The notes beneath the pieces are model-generated. The model was not told the DNA's origin and searched no databases. It saw only the letters and a list, made by a program, of their open reading frames with translations. DNA of 64,000 nt, taken from assembly GCF_015354505.1 (NCBI RefSeq), contig NZ_JACAFP010000003.1:239346-303345 (forward strand). The letters run 5' to 3'. The stretch's first letter is position 1. Each line of letters begins with the position of its first letter. Below, in pieces: positions 1-9,139 of the stretch. Source of the DNA: Microbacterium sp. UFMG61 (GTDB taxonomy: Bacteria; Actinomycetota; Actinomycetes; Actinomycetales; Microbacteriaceae). Both the position numbers and the translations under genes were made by a program.

Positions 1-695
1 AGCCCGTGCTGTTCGACGACGGTGACAGCATCGACTACGAGGCCGTGGCCGACACCGCGCCCGACGTCATCCTCGCCTCGTACTCGGGTCTGACGCAGGA
101 GCAGTACGACCAGCTGTCGAAGATCGCTCCCGTCGTCGCGTACCCCGAGGTTCCGTGGGGAACGACGGTCGACGAGATGATCGAGATGAACTCCCAGGCT
201 CTGGGTCTCGAGGCCGAGGGCGAGGCTCTGATCGAAGAGCTGCAGGCCGACGGCGAGGCCGCGCTCGAGGAGAACAGCATCCTCAAGGACAAGAAGGTCC
301 TGTTCGCCTACATCGACCCGACCGACCTGAGCCAGATCGGGTACTACACGGCTGCGGACACGCGCCCCGGCTACCTGCACGACAACCTGGGGCTGCCGCT
401 TCCGGAGATCGTCGAGGAGAACGCCGACAGCGAGGAGTTCTACCTCTCCGTCAGCTCCGAGCAGGCCGACAAGTTCGCTGATGTCGACCTGTTCGTGACC
501 TACGGCGACGAGTCGCTCATCGCGACGCTGCAGGCCGACCCGCTGCTGTCGAAGATCCCGGCCATCGCCGAGGGTCGCATCGCGATCCTTCCCGACGCCA
601 CCCCGATCGCGGCCTCGGCGAACCCGTCGCCGCTGTCGATCCCGTGGGGTCTCAGCGACTACCTCGCCCTTCTGGCAGCACCGCTCGCGCAGTGA
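1..695 (+). CDS. Iron-siderophore ABC transporter, substrate-binding protein (3' part)
   Basis: The frame is open from the first base, so the N-terminus, including any signal peptide and lipobox, lies outside the window; about 230 residues are visible. The sequence has the type III periplasmic-binding-protein style (PVVAYPEVPWG, a long helical linker, then a C-terminal lobe ending in a glycine/proline-rich PWGLSDYLALLA segment) typical of Fe3+-siderophore binding proteins. It would deliver ferric siderophore outside the membrane to the permeases that follow after 32 bp. Downstream FecCD permeases, ATPase and a siderophore-interacting protein support the role. The specific siderophore cannot be told from sequence. 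Confidence 0.9.
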   Translation, partial: PVLFDDGDSIDYEAVADTAPDVILASYSGLTQEQYDQLSKIAPVVAYPEVPWGTTVDEMIEMNSQALGLEAEGEALIEELQADGEAALEENSILKDKKVLFAYIDPTDLSQIGYYTAADTRPGYLHDNLGLPLPEIVEENADSEEFYLSVSSEQADKFADVDLFVTYGDESLIATLQADPLLSKIPAIAEGRIAILPDATPIAASANPSPLSIPWGLSDYLALLAAPLAQ

Positions 696-727
696 TCCCA
701 GGCGTCACCGCCTGATCTGACCCGCTC

Positions 728-1771
728 GTGACCGCTGTCACCGTCCCCACGCCGGGCACCGCAGACCTGCGGCGCCCGGCGTGGGCGCGCACCCTCTGGC
801 TCCTCGTCGGAGTCGGTGTGCTGCTCGTGCTCTGCATCCTCTCGGTCTCCTTCGGCGTGCGCGCCGTGAGCATCGACGACATCGTCGCGGCGCTCGCGGG
901 TCAGGATGACACGCTGGCCCAGGCCGCGATCATCAAGCGCCTCCCGCGCACCGTGCTCGCGGTGCTGGTCGGTGCGGCTCTCGCGCTCTCCGGCGCGACG
1001 ATGCAGGCCGTCACCCGCAACCCGATCGCCGACCCCGGCATCCTCGGCGTCTCGAACGGCGCCTCGCTCGCCGTCGTGCTCGGCCTCGCCTTCGTCGGCC
1101 TGACGAACCCCTACGGCCAGATGGCCCTCGCGATCGCCGGCGCCGCGGTCGCTGCGACCTTCGTCTACACCGTCGGCTCCCTCGGCCGAGGCGGTGCGAC
1201 GCCGCTCAAGCTCGCCCTGGCCGGAGCCGCGACATCCGCCGCCTTCGCCTCCCTCATCAGCGCCATCATGCTTCCCCGCGTCGACCTGCTGCAGGCCTTC
1301 CAGTCGTGGCAGATCGGTGGCGTCGGCGGCGCCGAGTGGCCGCGCATCGCGATCACGGCACCCGTGCTCGCCCTCGGCGCCCTGATCTGCATCGCGAGCG
1401 CCCGCGGCATGAACTCCCTCGCGCTCGGCGACGACATGGCCAAGGGGCTCGGCGAGCACGTCTTCCGCACGCGACTGATGTCGGCCCTCGGTGCCGTGAT
1501 CCTCGCCGGCACCGCGACCGCCATCGCAGGTCCGATCGGCTTCGTCGGCCTCGTCATCCCGCATGTCTGCCGGATGCTCATCGGCACCGATCACCGCTGG
1601 CTGCTGCCGTTCTCCGCCATGGCGGGGGCCGCGCTGCTGCTCGCGAGCGACATCGTGGGCCGTGTCATCGCGCCCTCGTCGGAGGAGATCCAGGTGGGCA
1701 TCATCACCGCGATCATCGGTGCACCGTTCTTCATCTGGATCGTGCGTCGTACGAAGGTGCGTGAACTGTGA
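728..1771 (+). CDS. FecCD-family iron-siderophore permease 1
   Basis: 347 residues from a GTG start, the usual family length. Roughly ten hydrophobic segments are visible. The FecCD signature GATMQAVTRNPIADPGILG lies near residues 88-106, and the conserved GPIGFVGLVIPHVCRM loop that contacts the ATPase near residues 264-280. It forms one half of the membrane channel for ferric siderophore uptake and probably pairs with the next gene as a heterodimer. The last four bases (GTGA) overlap the start of the second permease, indicating translational coupling. Confidence 0.95.
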   Translation: MTAVTVPTPGTADLRRPAWARTLWLLVGVGVLLVLCILSVSFGVRAVSIDDIVAALAGQDDTLAQAAIIKRLPRTVLAVLVGAALALSGATMQAVTRNPIADPGILGVSNGASLAVVLGLAFVGLTNPYGQMALAIAGAAVAATFVYTVGSLGRGGATPLKLALAGAATSAAFASLISAIMLPRVDLLQAFQSWQIGGVGGAEWPRIAITAPVLALGALICIASARGMNSLALGDDMAKGLGEHVFRTRLMSALGAVILAGTATAIAGPIGFVGLVIPHVCRMLIGTDHRWLLPFSAMAGAALLLASDIVGRVIAPSSEEIQVGIITAIIGAPFFIWIVRRTKVREL

Positions 1772-2850
1772 GCACCATGAACCGTCCCGCACGTTCGCAG
1801 ATGACGCCGCCGGCATCGGGCAGCGCACAGGTCGCCGCCGTCATCGCGGGGCGTCGCGCTCGCCACCGCAGGCACGCGGTCGCGACGATCGTGCTCGGCG
1901 TGCTCCTGCTCGCGCTGTTCACGGTGGCGCTCATGATCGGCAACACGTTCTACTCGATCGACGAGGTGATCCGTGTGATCCTCGGCGAGACCGTGCCCGG
2001 CGCCTCGTTCACGGTCGGCGAGCTCCGTCTGCCGCGCGCGGTGCTCGCGATCCTCACCGGCCTCGCGTTCGGCATGGCGGGCGTCACGTTCCAGACGCTG
2101 CTGCGCAATCCGCTCGCGTCGCCCGACATCATCGGCCTCTCGAACGGCGCCGGTGCCGCGGCCGTCATCGGCATCGTCGTGCTGTCCCTCAACGGCCCGG
2201 TCGTGTCGCTCTTCGCGCTCGGAGGCGCGCTGCTCACCGCGGCAGTGATCTATCTGCTGTCGATCAAGAACGGCTTCGCCGGCACCCGACTCATCCTCAT
2301 CGGGATCGGCGTCGCGGCGATGCTGCAGAGCGTGACCTCGTACATCCTGTCGCGCGCCGCGAGCTGGGACATCCAGACCGCGATGCAGTGGCTGACCGGC
2401 AGCCTCAACAACGCCTCGTGGGAGCGCGTCGTGCCGCTCGCGATCGCCGCGGCCGTCATCGTGCCGCTCATGCTCTCGCAGGGGCGTGCGCTCGGCGCGA
2501 TGCAGCTCGGCGACGACTCGGCGTCCGGTCTCGGCGTGCGGGTGAACCTCACGCGCGTGCTGTTCATCGTCGGAGCGGTCGCCCTGCTCGCCTTCGCGAC
2601 TGCAGCGACCGGACCGATCGCATTCGTCGCGTTCATGGCCGGGCCCGTCGCCGCGCGCATCACCGGGCCGGGAGCCAACCTGCTGGTGCCCAGCGCCTTC
2701 GTCGGCGCGGTGCTCGTGCTGGCGAGCGACCTGATCGGACAGTTCGCGCTCGGCGAGCGCTACCCGGTCGGCGTCATCACGGGTGTGCTCGGCGCCCCGT
2801 ACCTGATCTATCTGCTCATCCGCACCAACCGCTCGGGAGGCTCCCTGTGA
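1768..2850 (+). CDS. FecCD-family iron-siderophore permease 2
   Basis: 360 residues with a hydrophilic N-terminal stretch of about 40 residues before the first membrane segment. It shares the FecCD motifs with its upstream partner: GVTFQTLLRNPLASPDIIG near residue 110 and GPIAFVAFMAGPVAARI in the C-terminal half. It starts at a GTG overlapping the stop of permease 1 and ends overlapping the GTG of the ATPase, so the three are almost certainly co-translated. It forms the second half of the iron-siderophore channel. Confidence 0.95.
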   Translation: MSTMNRPARSQMTPPASGSAQVAAVIAGRRARHRRHAVATIVLGVLLLALFTVALMIGNTFYSIDEVIRVILGETVPGASFTVGELRLPRAVLAILTGLAFGMAGVTFQTLLRNPLASPDIIGLSNGAGAAAVIGIVVLSLNGPVVSLFALGGALLTAAVIYLLSIKNGFAGTRLILIGIGVAAMLQSVTSYILSRAASWDIQTAMQWLTGSLNNASWERVVPLAIAAAVIVPLMLSQGRALGAMQLGDDSASGLGVRVNLTRVLFIVGAVALLAFATAATGPIAFVAFMAGPVAARITGPGANLLVPSAFVGAVLVLASDLIGQFALGERYPVGVITGVLGAPYLIYLLIRTNRSGGSL

Positions 2851-3647
2851 CCGAGGCGCACACCCTGACCGCTGACTCGGTCACCCTCGCCTACGGCGAC
2901 CGCACCATCATCGAGAACCTCGACCTCGAGATCGCTCCGGGCAGGATCACGACGATCGTGGGCGCGAACGGATGCGGCAAGTCGACGCTGCTCCGCTCGC
3001 TCGCCCGCCTGCTCTCGCCGACCGCGGGGCAGGTCGTGCTCGACGGCAAGTCGGTGCACGCGCGCCCGACCAAGGAGGTCGCGCGTGTGCTCGGCCTGCT
3101 GCCGCAGTCGCCGATCGCGCCCGAGGGCATCGCCGTCGCCGATCTGGTGGGCCGCGGACGGCATCCGCATCAGAAGATCCTCTCCCGCTGGAGCGCGCAC
3201 GACTACGAGGTCGTGGCGGATGCTCTCGCGGCGACCGGCACGACCGAGCTCGCCGACCGCAGTGTCGACGAGCTGTCGGGCGGCCAGCGCCAGCGAGTGT
3301 GGATCGCGATGGCGCTCGCGCAGGAGACCGACATCCTGCTGCTCGACGAGCCGACGACGTTCCTCGACGTCGCACACCAGGTCGAGGTGCTCGACCTGCT
3401 CACCGACCTGAGCGTCTCGCGCGGCACCACGATCGTCATGGTGCTGCACGACCTGAATCTCGCCGCGCGGTACTCCGACGAACTCGTCGCGATGAAGGAC
3501 GGCCGCGTGCATGTGGCCGGTACCCCGCACGAGGTCGTCACCGCGCAGCACGTCGAAGAGGTCTTCGGCCTCGCCAACCAGATCACCACGGACCCGGTCT
3601 CCGGCCAGCCGATGGTGACCCCGATCGGAAGGCATCATGTCCGCTGA
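2847..3647 (+). CDS. Iron-siderophore ABC transporter ATP-binding protein
   Basis: 266 residues. The GTG at 2847 was chosen because it overlaps the permease stop by four bases and places the first beta strand normally; the open frame runs much further upstream but there it overlaps the permease genes. Walker A GANGCGKST is at residues 39-47, followed by LLPQSP (Q-loop), signature LSGGQRQRV, Walker B ILLLDEPTTFLD and the H-loop MVLHDLN. These are the FecE/FepC-type features. The protein energises the two preceding permeases at the inner face of the membrane. Confidence 0.96.
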   Translation: MTEAHTLTADSVTLAYGDRTIIENLDLEIAPGRITTIVGANGCGKSTLLRSLARLLSPTAGQVVLDGKSVHARPTKEVARVLGLLPQSPIAPEGIAVADLVGRGRHPHQKILSRWSAHDYEVVADALAATGTTELADRSVDELSGGQRQRVWIAMALAQETDILLLDEPTTFLDVAHQVEVLDLLTDLSVSRGTTIVMVLHDLNLAARYSDELVAMKDGRVHVAGTPHEVVTAQHVEEVFGLANQITTDPVSGQPMVTPIGRHHVR

Positions 3648-4593
3648 GACCACCACCGAACGCCCCACCTACGTGCTGGCCCGCGCCGAGGTGCGCGGAG
3701 TCGCCCGGGTGTCGCCGAACTTCGTGCGGGTGACGTTCGGGGGCACCGAGCTCGGCGAGTTCGGCACCCCGGGTGACACCTATGACTCGCGCATCAAGAT
3801 CGTCTTCCCGCCGGCATCCGGCATCCTGCCCGATCTCGACCGTGAGACCGACGACTGGTGGGGGTCGTATCTCGCCGTGCCCGAGGCCGAGCGCGGCTCG
3901 ATGCGCACGTACTCGGTGCGCGACCTGCGTGTCACCGATGCGGGCACCGAGCTCGATGTCGACTTCGTGCTGCACCTGGCACCCGGCCTCACGGGGCCCG
4001 CGTCGCGCTGGGCCGATGCGGCCGCCGTCGGTCAGGAGCTGTTCATCGTCGGACCGCGTCGCGGAGTGTCGGCCGCCGATCATCACGGCGCCGAGTACGA
4101 GCCCGGTTCCGCGGCCTCGGTCGTGCTGGCCGGCGACGAGACGGCTGCCCCGGCGATCGCCCGCATCCTCGAAGACGCGCCCCGTGATCTGCGCGGAGTG
4201 GCCTTCCTCGAGGTGCCGTCGCCCGCCGACGTGTTGCGCATCGACGTGCCAGCGGGGGTCGAGGTGCACTGGCTGCCCCGCGATCTCGGTGAGCCCCACG
4301 GTGTGCGGCTGATCCCCGCCGTGCTCGGATACCTGGGTGACGCGGATGCCGGCGACGAGATCGCCGTGACCGACATCGAGTCCGAGGACCTGCTCTGGGA
4401 GACGCCCGACTACTCGGGCCTCGGCGAGGAGATCGCGGCGACGGATGCTCCTGCTGAGCGCTACTTCTGGATCGCCGGCGAGAGCGGTGTCGTGACGACG
4501 CTGCGCCGCCACCTGGTGAAGGACCTCGGCATCGACCGCGGCCAGGTGGCCTTCATGGGCTACTGGCGACACGGCGTCGCCATGCGCGGCTGA
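3637..4593 (+). CDS. Siderophore-interacting protein (ViuB/FAD ferric reductase family)
   Basis: 318 residues, somewhat longer than the usual 250-280. The N-terminal FAD-binding barrel has the flavin motif MRTYSVRDLR near residue 90, and the C-terminal half ends in YFWIAGESGVV...FMGYWRHG, characteristic of the SIP family. These cytosolic flavoproteins reduce ferric siderophores using NAD(P)H or ferredoxin to release Fe2+. The start overlaps the ATPase gene by 11 bp, making this the last gene of the iron operon. A 15-bp tandem array and a palindrome follow. Confidence 0.92.
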   Translation: MSAETTTERPTYVLARAEVRGVARVSPNFVRVTFGGTELGEFGTPGDTYDSRIKIVFPPASGILPDLDRETDDWWGSYLAVPEAERGSMRTYSVRDLRVTDAGTELDVDFVLHLAPGLTGPASRWADAAAVGQELFIVGPRRGVSAADHHGAEYEPGSAASVVLAGDETAAPAIARILEDAPRDLRGVAFLEVPSPADVLRIDVPAGVEVHWLPRDLGEPHGVRLIPAVLGYLGDADAGDEIAVTDIESEDLLWETPDYSGLGEEIAATDAPAERYFWIAGESGVVTTLRRHLVKDLGIDRGQVAFMGYWRHGVAMRG

Positions 4594-4631
4594 GGGTGCC
4601 TGCGCCTGCGCCTTTGGTTCGCCTGCGCCTT

Positions 4632-4721
4632 TGGTTCGCTGCGCTCTGGTTCGCTGCGCTCTGGTTCGCTGCGCTCTGGTTCGCTGCGCTCTGGTTCGCT
4701 GCGCTCTGGTTCGCTGCGCTC
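4632..4721 (+). repeat. 15-bp tandem array, six perfect copies
   Basis: The unit TGGTTCGCTGCGCTC is repeated six times without a mismatch, preceded at about 4614-4630 by a degenerate copy. It lies directly after the siderophore-interacting protein gene. The unit length is a multiple of three, so an ALWFA pentapeptide repeat appears in one frame, but there is no ribosome-binding site or homology to support translation. The rest of the 300-base gap holds the palindrome described next. Confidence 0.9.
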
Positions 4722-4725
4722 GCAA

Positions 4726-4789
4726 CGAAGGAGATCTCTCGGAGCGAAGGACTGCATCCGACATCCTCAGCGCCGTGAGGTCTCCTTCG
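4726..4789. repeat. REP-like palindrome, family A copy 1
   Basis: Arms CGAAGGAGATCTC (4726-4738) and GAGGTCTCCTTCG (4777-4789) are inverted repeats with one mismatch, enclosing an internal CGAAGGACTGCATCC segment. The same arms and internal segment recur at 5796-5864 and, as a half copy, near 16279-16349. It lies after the iron operon and may terminate or stabilise its mRNA. Confidence 0.75.
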
Positions 4790-4893
4790 CTAGGGGAGTT
4801 GCCCATCGGCCCGGCGACAGTCGCGCCGGTGGCGAACTCGGGCGCCGCGCCGTAGCATCCCAGTGGAATCAGTCGACGGCGAGGAGGCCCCCG

Positions 4894-5760
4894 ATGACGC
4901 AGCACACGCTCGAGCTCCCTGAGGTCGATCTGGTCTACGACGTTCATGGGCCGCTGCCGTCGGCGGATGGTCTTCCTCCGCTGATGATGATCGGTCAGCC
5001 GATGGACGCGAGCGGATTCCAGGCGCAGGTGGCTCTGTTCGACGATCGCACCGTCGTGACCTACGACCCTCGGGGTCTCGGGCGCAGCACGCGCAAGGAC
5101 GGTGGACAGACGAACGAGCCGGAGGTTCAGGCGGAGGACGTCCACGCGATCATCGAGGCGCTCGGCGTCGGACCCGTCGACATGCTCGCGAGCAGCGGTG
5201 GGGCGGTCACCGCGCTCGCTCTGGTCACGGCCCACCCGCACGACGTGGCGACGCTGATCGCGCACGAACCGCCGATCGACAGTGTGCTGCCGGATGCCGA
5301 TGCGGTGCATCGAGCCCGAGTGGCCTACACCCGGGCATATCAGGAGAGGGGATGGGGCGCCGGAATGGCGGCGTTCGTCGCGATGACCTCGTGGGAGGGT
5401 GAAGTCACCGACGAGTTCCTCGCCCAGCCTGCGCCCGACCCCGCGGCCTTCGGGATGCCGACCGAAGACGACGGCACGCGAGACGATCCGCTGCTGTCCG
5501 AACTCTCATGGGCGGTGCCGCTCTACGAGCCGGATCTGGAGGCGTTGAGGGCCGCGCCCACGCGGATCGTCGTCGCAGTCGGGGAGGAATCGCTGAAGGT
5601 CTACACCGGTCGCACCGCGATCGCTCTTGCCGAACAGCTCGGCCAGCAGGCGACGGTCTTCCCCAGCCACCACGGTGGGTTCATGGGCGGCGAATTCGGC
5701 TATGCCGGCCAGCCCGAAGCCTTCGCCGCGAAGCTCCGCGAGGTGCTCGACCGGGCTTGA
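4894..5760 (+). CDS. Alpha/beta-fold hydrolase
   Basis: 288 residues; GGCGAGGAGG upstream gives a good ribosome-binding site for the ATG. The fold is recognisable from YDPRGLGRS near residue 58 and the nucleophile elbow ASSGG, with Ser101 in the position of the G-x-S-x-G serine (first Gly replaced by Ala). The catalytic His is probably in HHGGF near residue 261. It resembles uncharacterised actinobacterial hydrolases; the substrate cannot be named. It stands alone between two palindromes and is convergent with the LacI gene. Confidence 0.85.
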   Translation: MTQHTLELPEVDLVYDVHGPLPSADGLPPLMMIGQPMDASGFQAQVALFDDRTVVTYDPRGLGRSTRKDGGQTNEPEVQAEDVHAIIEALGVGPVDMLASSGGAVTALALVTAHPHDVATLIAHEPPIDSVLPDADAVHRARVAYTRAYQERGWGAGMAAFVAMTSWEGEVTDEFLAQPAPDPAAFGMPTEDDGTRDDPLLSELSWAVPLYEPDLEALRAAPTRIVVAVGEESLKVYTGRTAIALAEQLGQQATVFPSHHGGFMGGEFGYAGQPEAFAAKLREVLDRA

Positions 5761-5795
5761 CCTGGTCCTGGTCCGTGCGAGGGACTCGCGCGCAA

Positions 5796-5864
5796 CGGAG
5801 GAGATCTCACGTATCGAAGGACCCCATCCGGCATCCGGTCCTTCGCTGTATGAGATCTCCTTCG
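5796..5864. repeat. REP-like palindrome, family A copy 2, between convergent genes
   Basis: Outer arms CGGAGGAGATCTCA (5796-5809) and TGAGATCTCCTTCG (5851-5864) enclose inner arms CGAAGGACC (5815-5823) and GGTCCTTCG (5837-5845), so a long nested hairpin can form on either strand. A GAGCGG hexamer run follows (about 5866-5884). It fills the gap between a plus-strand hydrolase gene and the minus-strand LacI gene, a natural place for a bidirectional terminator. There is no obvious U-tract. Confidence 0.8.
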
Positions 5865-5895
5865 GAGCGGGAGCGGGAGCGGGACCCAGATCTCG

Positions 5896-6903
5896 CTACG
5901 CGCTCTCGCGCACCACGAGCTCGGTGTCGAGGACGACCGAGCGAGGGGATGCTCCCGCGATGACCTCGAGCAGCACGGCGACCATCTGCGCGCTGATCTG
6001 ATCCCACGGCTGGCGCATGGTGGTGATCGGGGGCTCGTGGGTGGCGGCGAGGCCCGAGTCGTCGAAGCCGGCGATCGCGATGTCCTCGGGCACCCGGCGT
6101 CCTGCGCGGCGGGCGGCGGCGATGGCCCCTGCGGCCATCCGATCGGAGGCGGCGAACACGGCGTCGACGTCATGCTCGAGCATCCGGGTCATGGCGGCCT
6201 GCCCTGATTCGTACGAGTAGTCGCCGACCTCGACCAGCGATTCGTCGAACCGATCGCCGAGCTCTTCGCGGAACCCGACCAGGCGGTAGCGCCCGCCGGG
6301 GGTGTCGTCGGGGCCCGCGATCATGCCGATGCGACGGTGCCCCTGTGCCACGAGGTGCGCGGCCATCGCGCGGGCGGAGGCGACCTCGTCGACGGAGATC
6401 GTCGAGAGGTCGCGCTCGTGACCGAGCGGCAGGCCGCAGCACACGGTGGGGATGCCGACCTCGATCAGCTGATCGAGCAGCGGGTCGGATTCGTGCGACG
6501 AGATGAGCATGACGCCGTCGACGTGGCCGGCGCTGAGGAACTGGGCGACGCTGGCGCGCTCGGCGGGTGTTCCCGCCACGAGCAGCACCAGGGTCATCGA
6601 CCTCTGGGCGAGGGCTTCGGCGGCGCCGCGCAGCAGCAGCGCGAACGTCGGGTCGTCGAACAGCAGCTGCTGCGGCTCGGTCAGCAGGAAGGCCAGCGAG
6701 CCGGCGCGGCCGGTCGCGAGGCTGCGCGCATGGTGGTTGGCGGTGTAGCCCGTGGCGAGGATCGCCTCTTCGACCGCCTGCCTGGCGTCGGGGGACACCC
6801 AGTGCCCGCCGTTGATCACGCGAGACACGGTGCTGCGGGATACCCCCGCCTGCACCGCGATCTGGCGGATCGTCGGCTTGCGCCGCGCGCTGTCGTCACT
6901 CAT
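5896..6903 (-). CDS. LacI-family transcriptional regulator of the galactan operon
   Basis: 335 residues. The N-terminal HTH reads TIRQIAVQAGVSRSTVSRVI (about residues 11-30), followed by the hinge helix and a periplasmic-binding-protein-like effector domain ending in MRQPWDQISAQMV. It is divergent from the beta-galactosidase gene across a 214-base gap containing three palindromes. Position and family suggest that it represses the galacto-oligosaccharide operon and is released by a galactose-containing sugar, as GanR is in Bacillus; the effector is an inference. Confidence 0.93.
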   Translation of the reverse strand: MSDDSARRKPTIRQIAVQAGVSRSTVSRVINGGHWVSPDARQAVEEAILATGYTANHHARSLATGRAGSLAFLLTEPQQLLFDDPTFALLLRGAAEALAQRSMTLVLLVAGTPAERASVAQFLSAGHVDGVMLISSHESDPLLDQLIEVGIPTVCCGLPLGHERDLSTISVDEVASARAMAAHLVAQGHRRIGMIAGPDDTPGGRYRLVGFREELGDRFDESLVEVGDYSYESGQAAMTRMLEHDVDAVFAASDRMAAGAIAAARRAGRRVPEDIAIAGFDDSGLAATHEPPITTMRQPWDQISAQMVAVLLEVIAGASPRSVVLDTELVVRESA

Positions 6904-6945
6904 CGGTGTGACTCTACAGACAGCATCCCGTCCAGTGGTAGTCGA

Positions 6946-7059
6946 AACTGGGACCGGTCTCAGTTCGGTAACGACGGTTGTGATCGGTCATCAGCCTGGG
7001 GTAGAACTGAGACCGGTCCCAGTTACGTCTCATGAGACAGGCTGAGACCGGTCCCAGTC
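6946..7059. promoter_or_regulatory. Three LacI-type operators in the divergent promoter region
   Basis: Three 20-bp copies of a palindrome with core GAGACCGGTCYC occur at 6946-6965, 7005-7024 and 7040-7059; the first and second are AACTGGGACCGGTCTCAGTT and its mirror-like form. Their centres are 59 and 35 bp apart. They lie between the divergent LacI and GH42 start codons, so both transcripts could be controlled, possibly by looping. Family operators are typically palindromes with a central CG; assignment to this LacI protein is inferred from position. Confidence 0.85.
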
Positions 7060-7117
7060 GAAAGAGCGACAGCACGTCGGGACCGCACCACGACCGCACC
7101 GACCCGATGGAGTGCCG

Positions 7118-9139
7118 ATGACCTCCCCCCACGCCTGGCCCGACCTGCGCGGAATCGCCTATGGCGGCGACTACAACCCCGAGCAGTGGTCGCCCGAGAC
7201 GTGGCGTGAAGACGTCATCCTGATGCGCGAGGCCGGCGTGAACCTGGTCAGCGTGGGCATCTTCTCGTGGGCGCTCATCGAGGTCGCCGAGGGCGAGTTC
7301 GACTTCGCCTGGCTCGACGAGCTGCTCGACCTGCTGCACGAGAACGGCATCAGTGTCGACCTCGGCACCCCGACGGCATCCCCGCCCGCCTGGTTCTTCG
7401 CGAACCACCCCGAGGCGCACGTGATCGACCGCGAGGGTCGCACGATGGGCTTCGGCTCCCGCGGTATGGCGTCGCACTCGTCGCCGGCCTACCGCGAGGC
7501 GATCGTGCGGATCGCGGATGCTCTCGCGGCGCGCTATGCGCAGCATCCGTCCGTGGTGCTGTGGCACGTGCACAACGAGTACGGCGTTCCCGTCGGCGAG
7601 GACTACTCGCCGAACGCGGTCGTCGCCTTCCGGCTCTGGCTCCAGGAGAAGTACGGCTCGCTCGAGGCGCTGAACAGCGCGTGGGGCACCGCCTTCTGGG
7701 GGCAGCACTACTCGGCCTGGGAGCACGTCGGTGCCCCGGCCATCGCCCCGAGCGTCGTGAACCCCGCGCAGCGCCTCGACTTCGCCCGCTTCACGGATCA
7801 CCAGCTGCGCGCGTGCTTCATCGCCGAGCGCGACGCGATCCGCGCGCACGCCGACCAGCCCGTCACGACCAACTTCATGGCCAACCAGAGCTGGACGACG
7901 GATCTGTGGGCGTGGGGCCGCGAGGTCGACATCGTCTCGGACGACCACTACCTGTGGGCTGCCGATGAAGACGCGCACATCGGTCTGGCGATCGCCGCCG
8001 ACCTCAGCCGCTCGGTCGGCGGCGGCAAGCCGTGGATCCTCATGGAGCACTCCACCTCGGCCGTCAACTGGCAGCCGCGCAACATCGCCAAGCGCCGCGG
8101 CGAGATGAAGCGCAACTCGCTGACCCACCTCGGGCGCGGTGCCGACGGCATCCTGTTCTTCCAGTGGCGGGCCGGTCGCTCGGGCGCCGAGAAGTTCCAC
8201 TCCGCGATGCTGCCGCACGCCGGAGCGGAGTCCCGTGTCTTCCGCGAGGTCGTCGATCTCGGCGCAGCGCTGGGCCGACTCGACGAGGTGCAGGGCACCA
8301 CGGTGAAGGCCGACGTGGCGATCCTCTGGGACTTCGAGTCGTTCTGGGCGCAGGACCTGGAGTGGCGTCCGTCCGAGGACGTCACGCATGCCGCCCAGGT
8401 GCGCCGCTTCTACGAGCAGCTCTGGCGCGACGGCATCACGGTCGACTTCGCCCTGCCGGGCCAGGACCTCTCGGGCTACCGCCTGGTCGTGGCCCCGGCT
8501 CAGTACATGCTGAGCGCCGCGGATGCCGCGAACCTCACGGCCTTCGTGAACGACGGCGGCACGCTGCTGGTGTCGTTCTTCTCGGCGATCGTCGACGAGA
8601 ACGACGCCGTGCACGCCGGTGGCTTCGTCGCCCCGCTGCGCGACGCGCTCGGGCTCACGATCGAGGAGTTCCTGCCGCTGCGCGAGGGCGAGAGCCACGG
8701 ACTCGACTGGGTCGATCACGAGGGCATCATCGCCGACGTCTGGCAGGAGGACATCGCGCTCGACGGAGCCGAGGTCATCGCGAACTTCGCGGGAGGCCCC
8801 GGCGAGGGCGAGCCCGCGATCACGCGGAACACGCACGGCTCGGGCACCGGCTGGTACGTCGGCACTCGACTCGATGCCGTGGGCATGCGCGCTCTCCTGC
8901 ACGAGGTCTATGCGGATGCCGACATCGCGGCGTCCGGCATCGCCGAAGGCCTCGAGGTCATCACGCGTCACGGCGCCGAGGCGGTCTACCGCATCGCCGT
9001 GAACCACCGCGACGACGATGTCGAGCTCGAGGCCTCGGGCGTCGAACTGCTCACGGGCGCCGAGATCTCGGGTGCCCTCACCGTCGCCGCCGGCGGCGTC
9101 GCCGTCATCCGCACCAGCACTCCTCCGGCGGGTTCGTGA
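7118..9139 (+). CDS. Beta-galactosidase, glycoside hydrolase family 42
   Basis: 673 residues; the ATG at 7118 is preferred over a GTG at 7112 because GGAG at 7109-7112 is correctly spaced for it. GH42 hallmarks are GGDYNPEQW at residues 16-24, the acid/base Glu154 in HVHNEYG and the nucleophile Glu310 in ILMEHST. A trimerisation domain (about 385-600) and a C-terminal beta domain follow. No signal peptide, so it hydrolyses imported galacto-oligosaccharides in the cytoplasm. The last codons lie in the first copy of a 39-bp repeat, which has supplied the C-terminal PPAGS and the stop. Confidence 0.95.
   Translation: MTSPHAWPDLRGIAYGGDYNPEQWSPETWREDVILMREAGVNLVSVGIFSWALIEVAEGEFDFAWLDELLDLLHENGISVDLGTPTASPPAWFFANHPEAHVIDREGRTMGFGSRGMASHSSPAYREAIVRIADALAARYAQHPSVVLWHVHNEYGVPVGEDYSPNAVVAFRLWLQEKYGSLEALNSAWGTAFWGQHYSAWEHVGAPAIAPSVVNPAQRLDFARFTDHQLRACFIAERDAIRAHADQPVTTNFMANQSWTTDLWAWGREVDIVSDDHYLWAADEDAHIGLAIAADLSRSVGGGKPWILMEHSTSAVNWQPRNIAKRRGEMKRNSLTHLGRGADGILFFQWRAGRSGAEKFHSAMLPHAGAESRVFREVVDLGAALGRLDEVQGTTVKADVAILWDFESFWAQDLEWRPSEDVTHAAQVRRFYEQLWRDGITVDFALPGQDLSGYRLVVAPAQYMLSAADAANLTAFVNDGGTLLVSFFSAIVDENDAVHAGGFVAPLRDALGLTIEEFLPLREGESHGLDWVDHEGIIADVWQEDIALDGAEVIANFAGGPGEGEPAITRNTHGSGTGWYVGTRLDAVGMRALLHEVYADADIAASGIAEGLEVITRHGAEAVYRIAVNHRDDDVELEASGVELLTGAEISGALTVAAGGVAVIRTSTPPAGS

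Noticed and set aside
4596..4778. Small ORF encoding ALWFA repeats
   Set aside because: It is only a translation of the 15-bp tandem array, with no ribosome-binding site or conserved feature.
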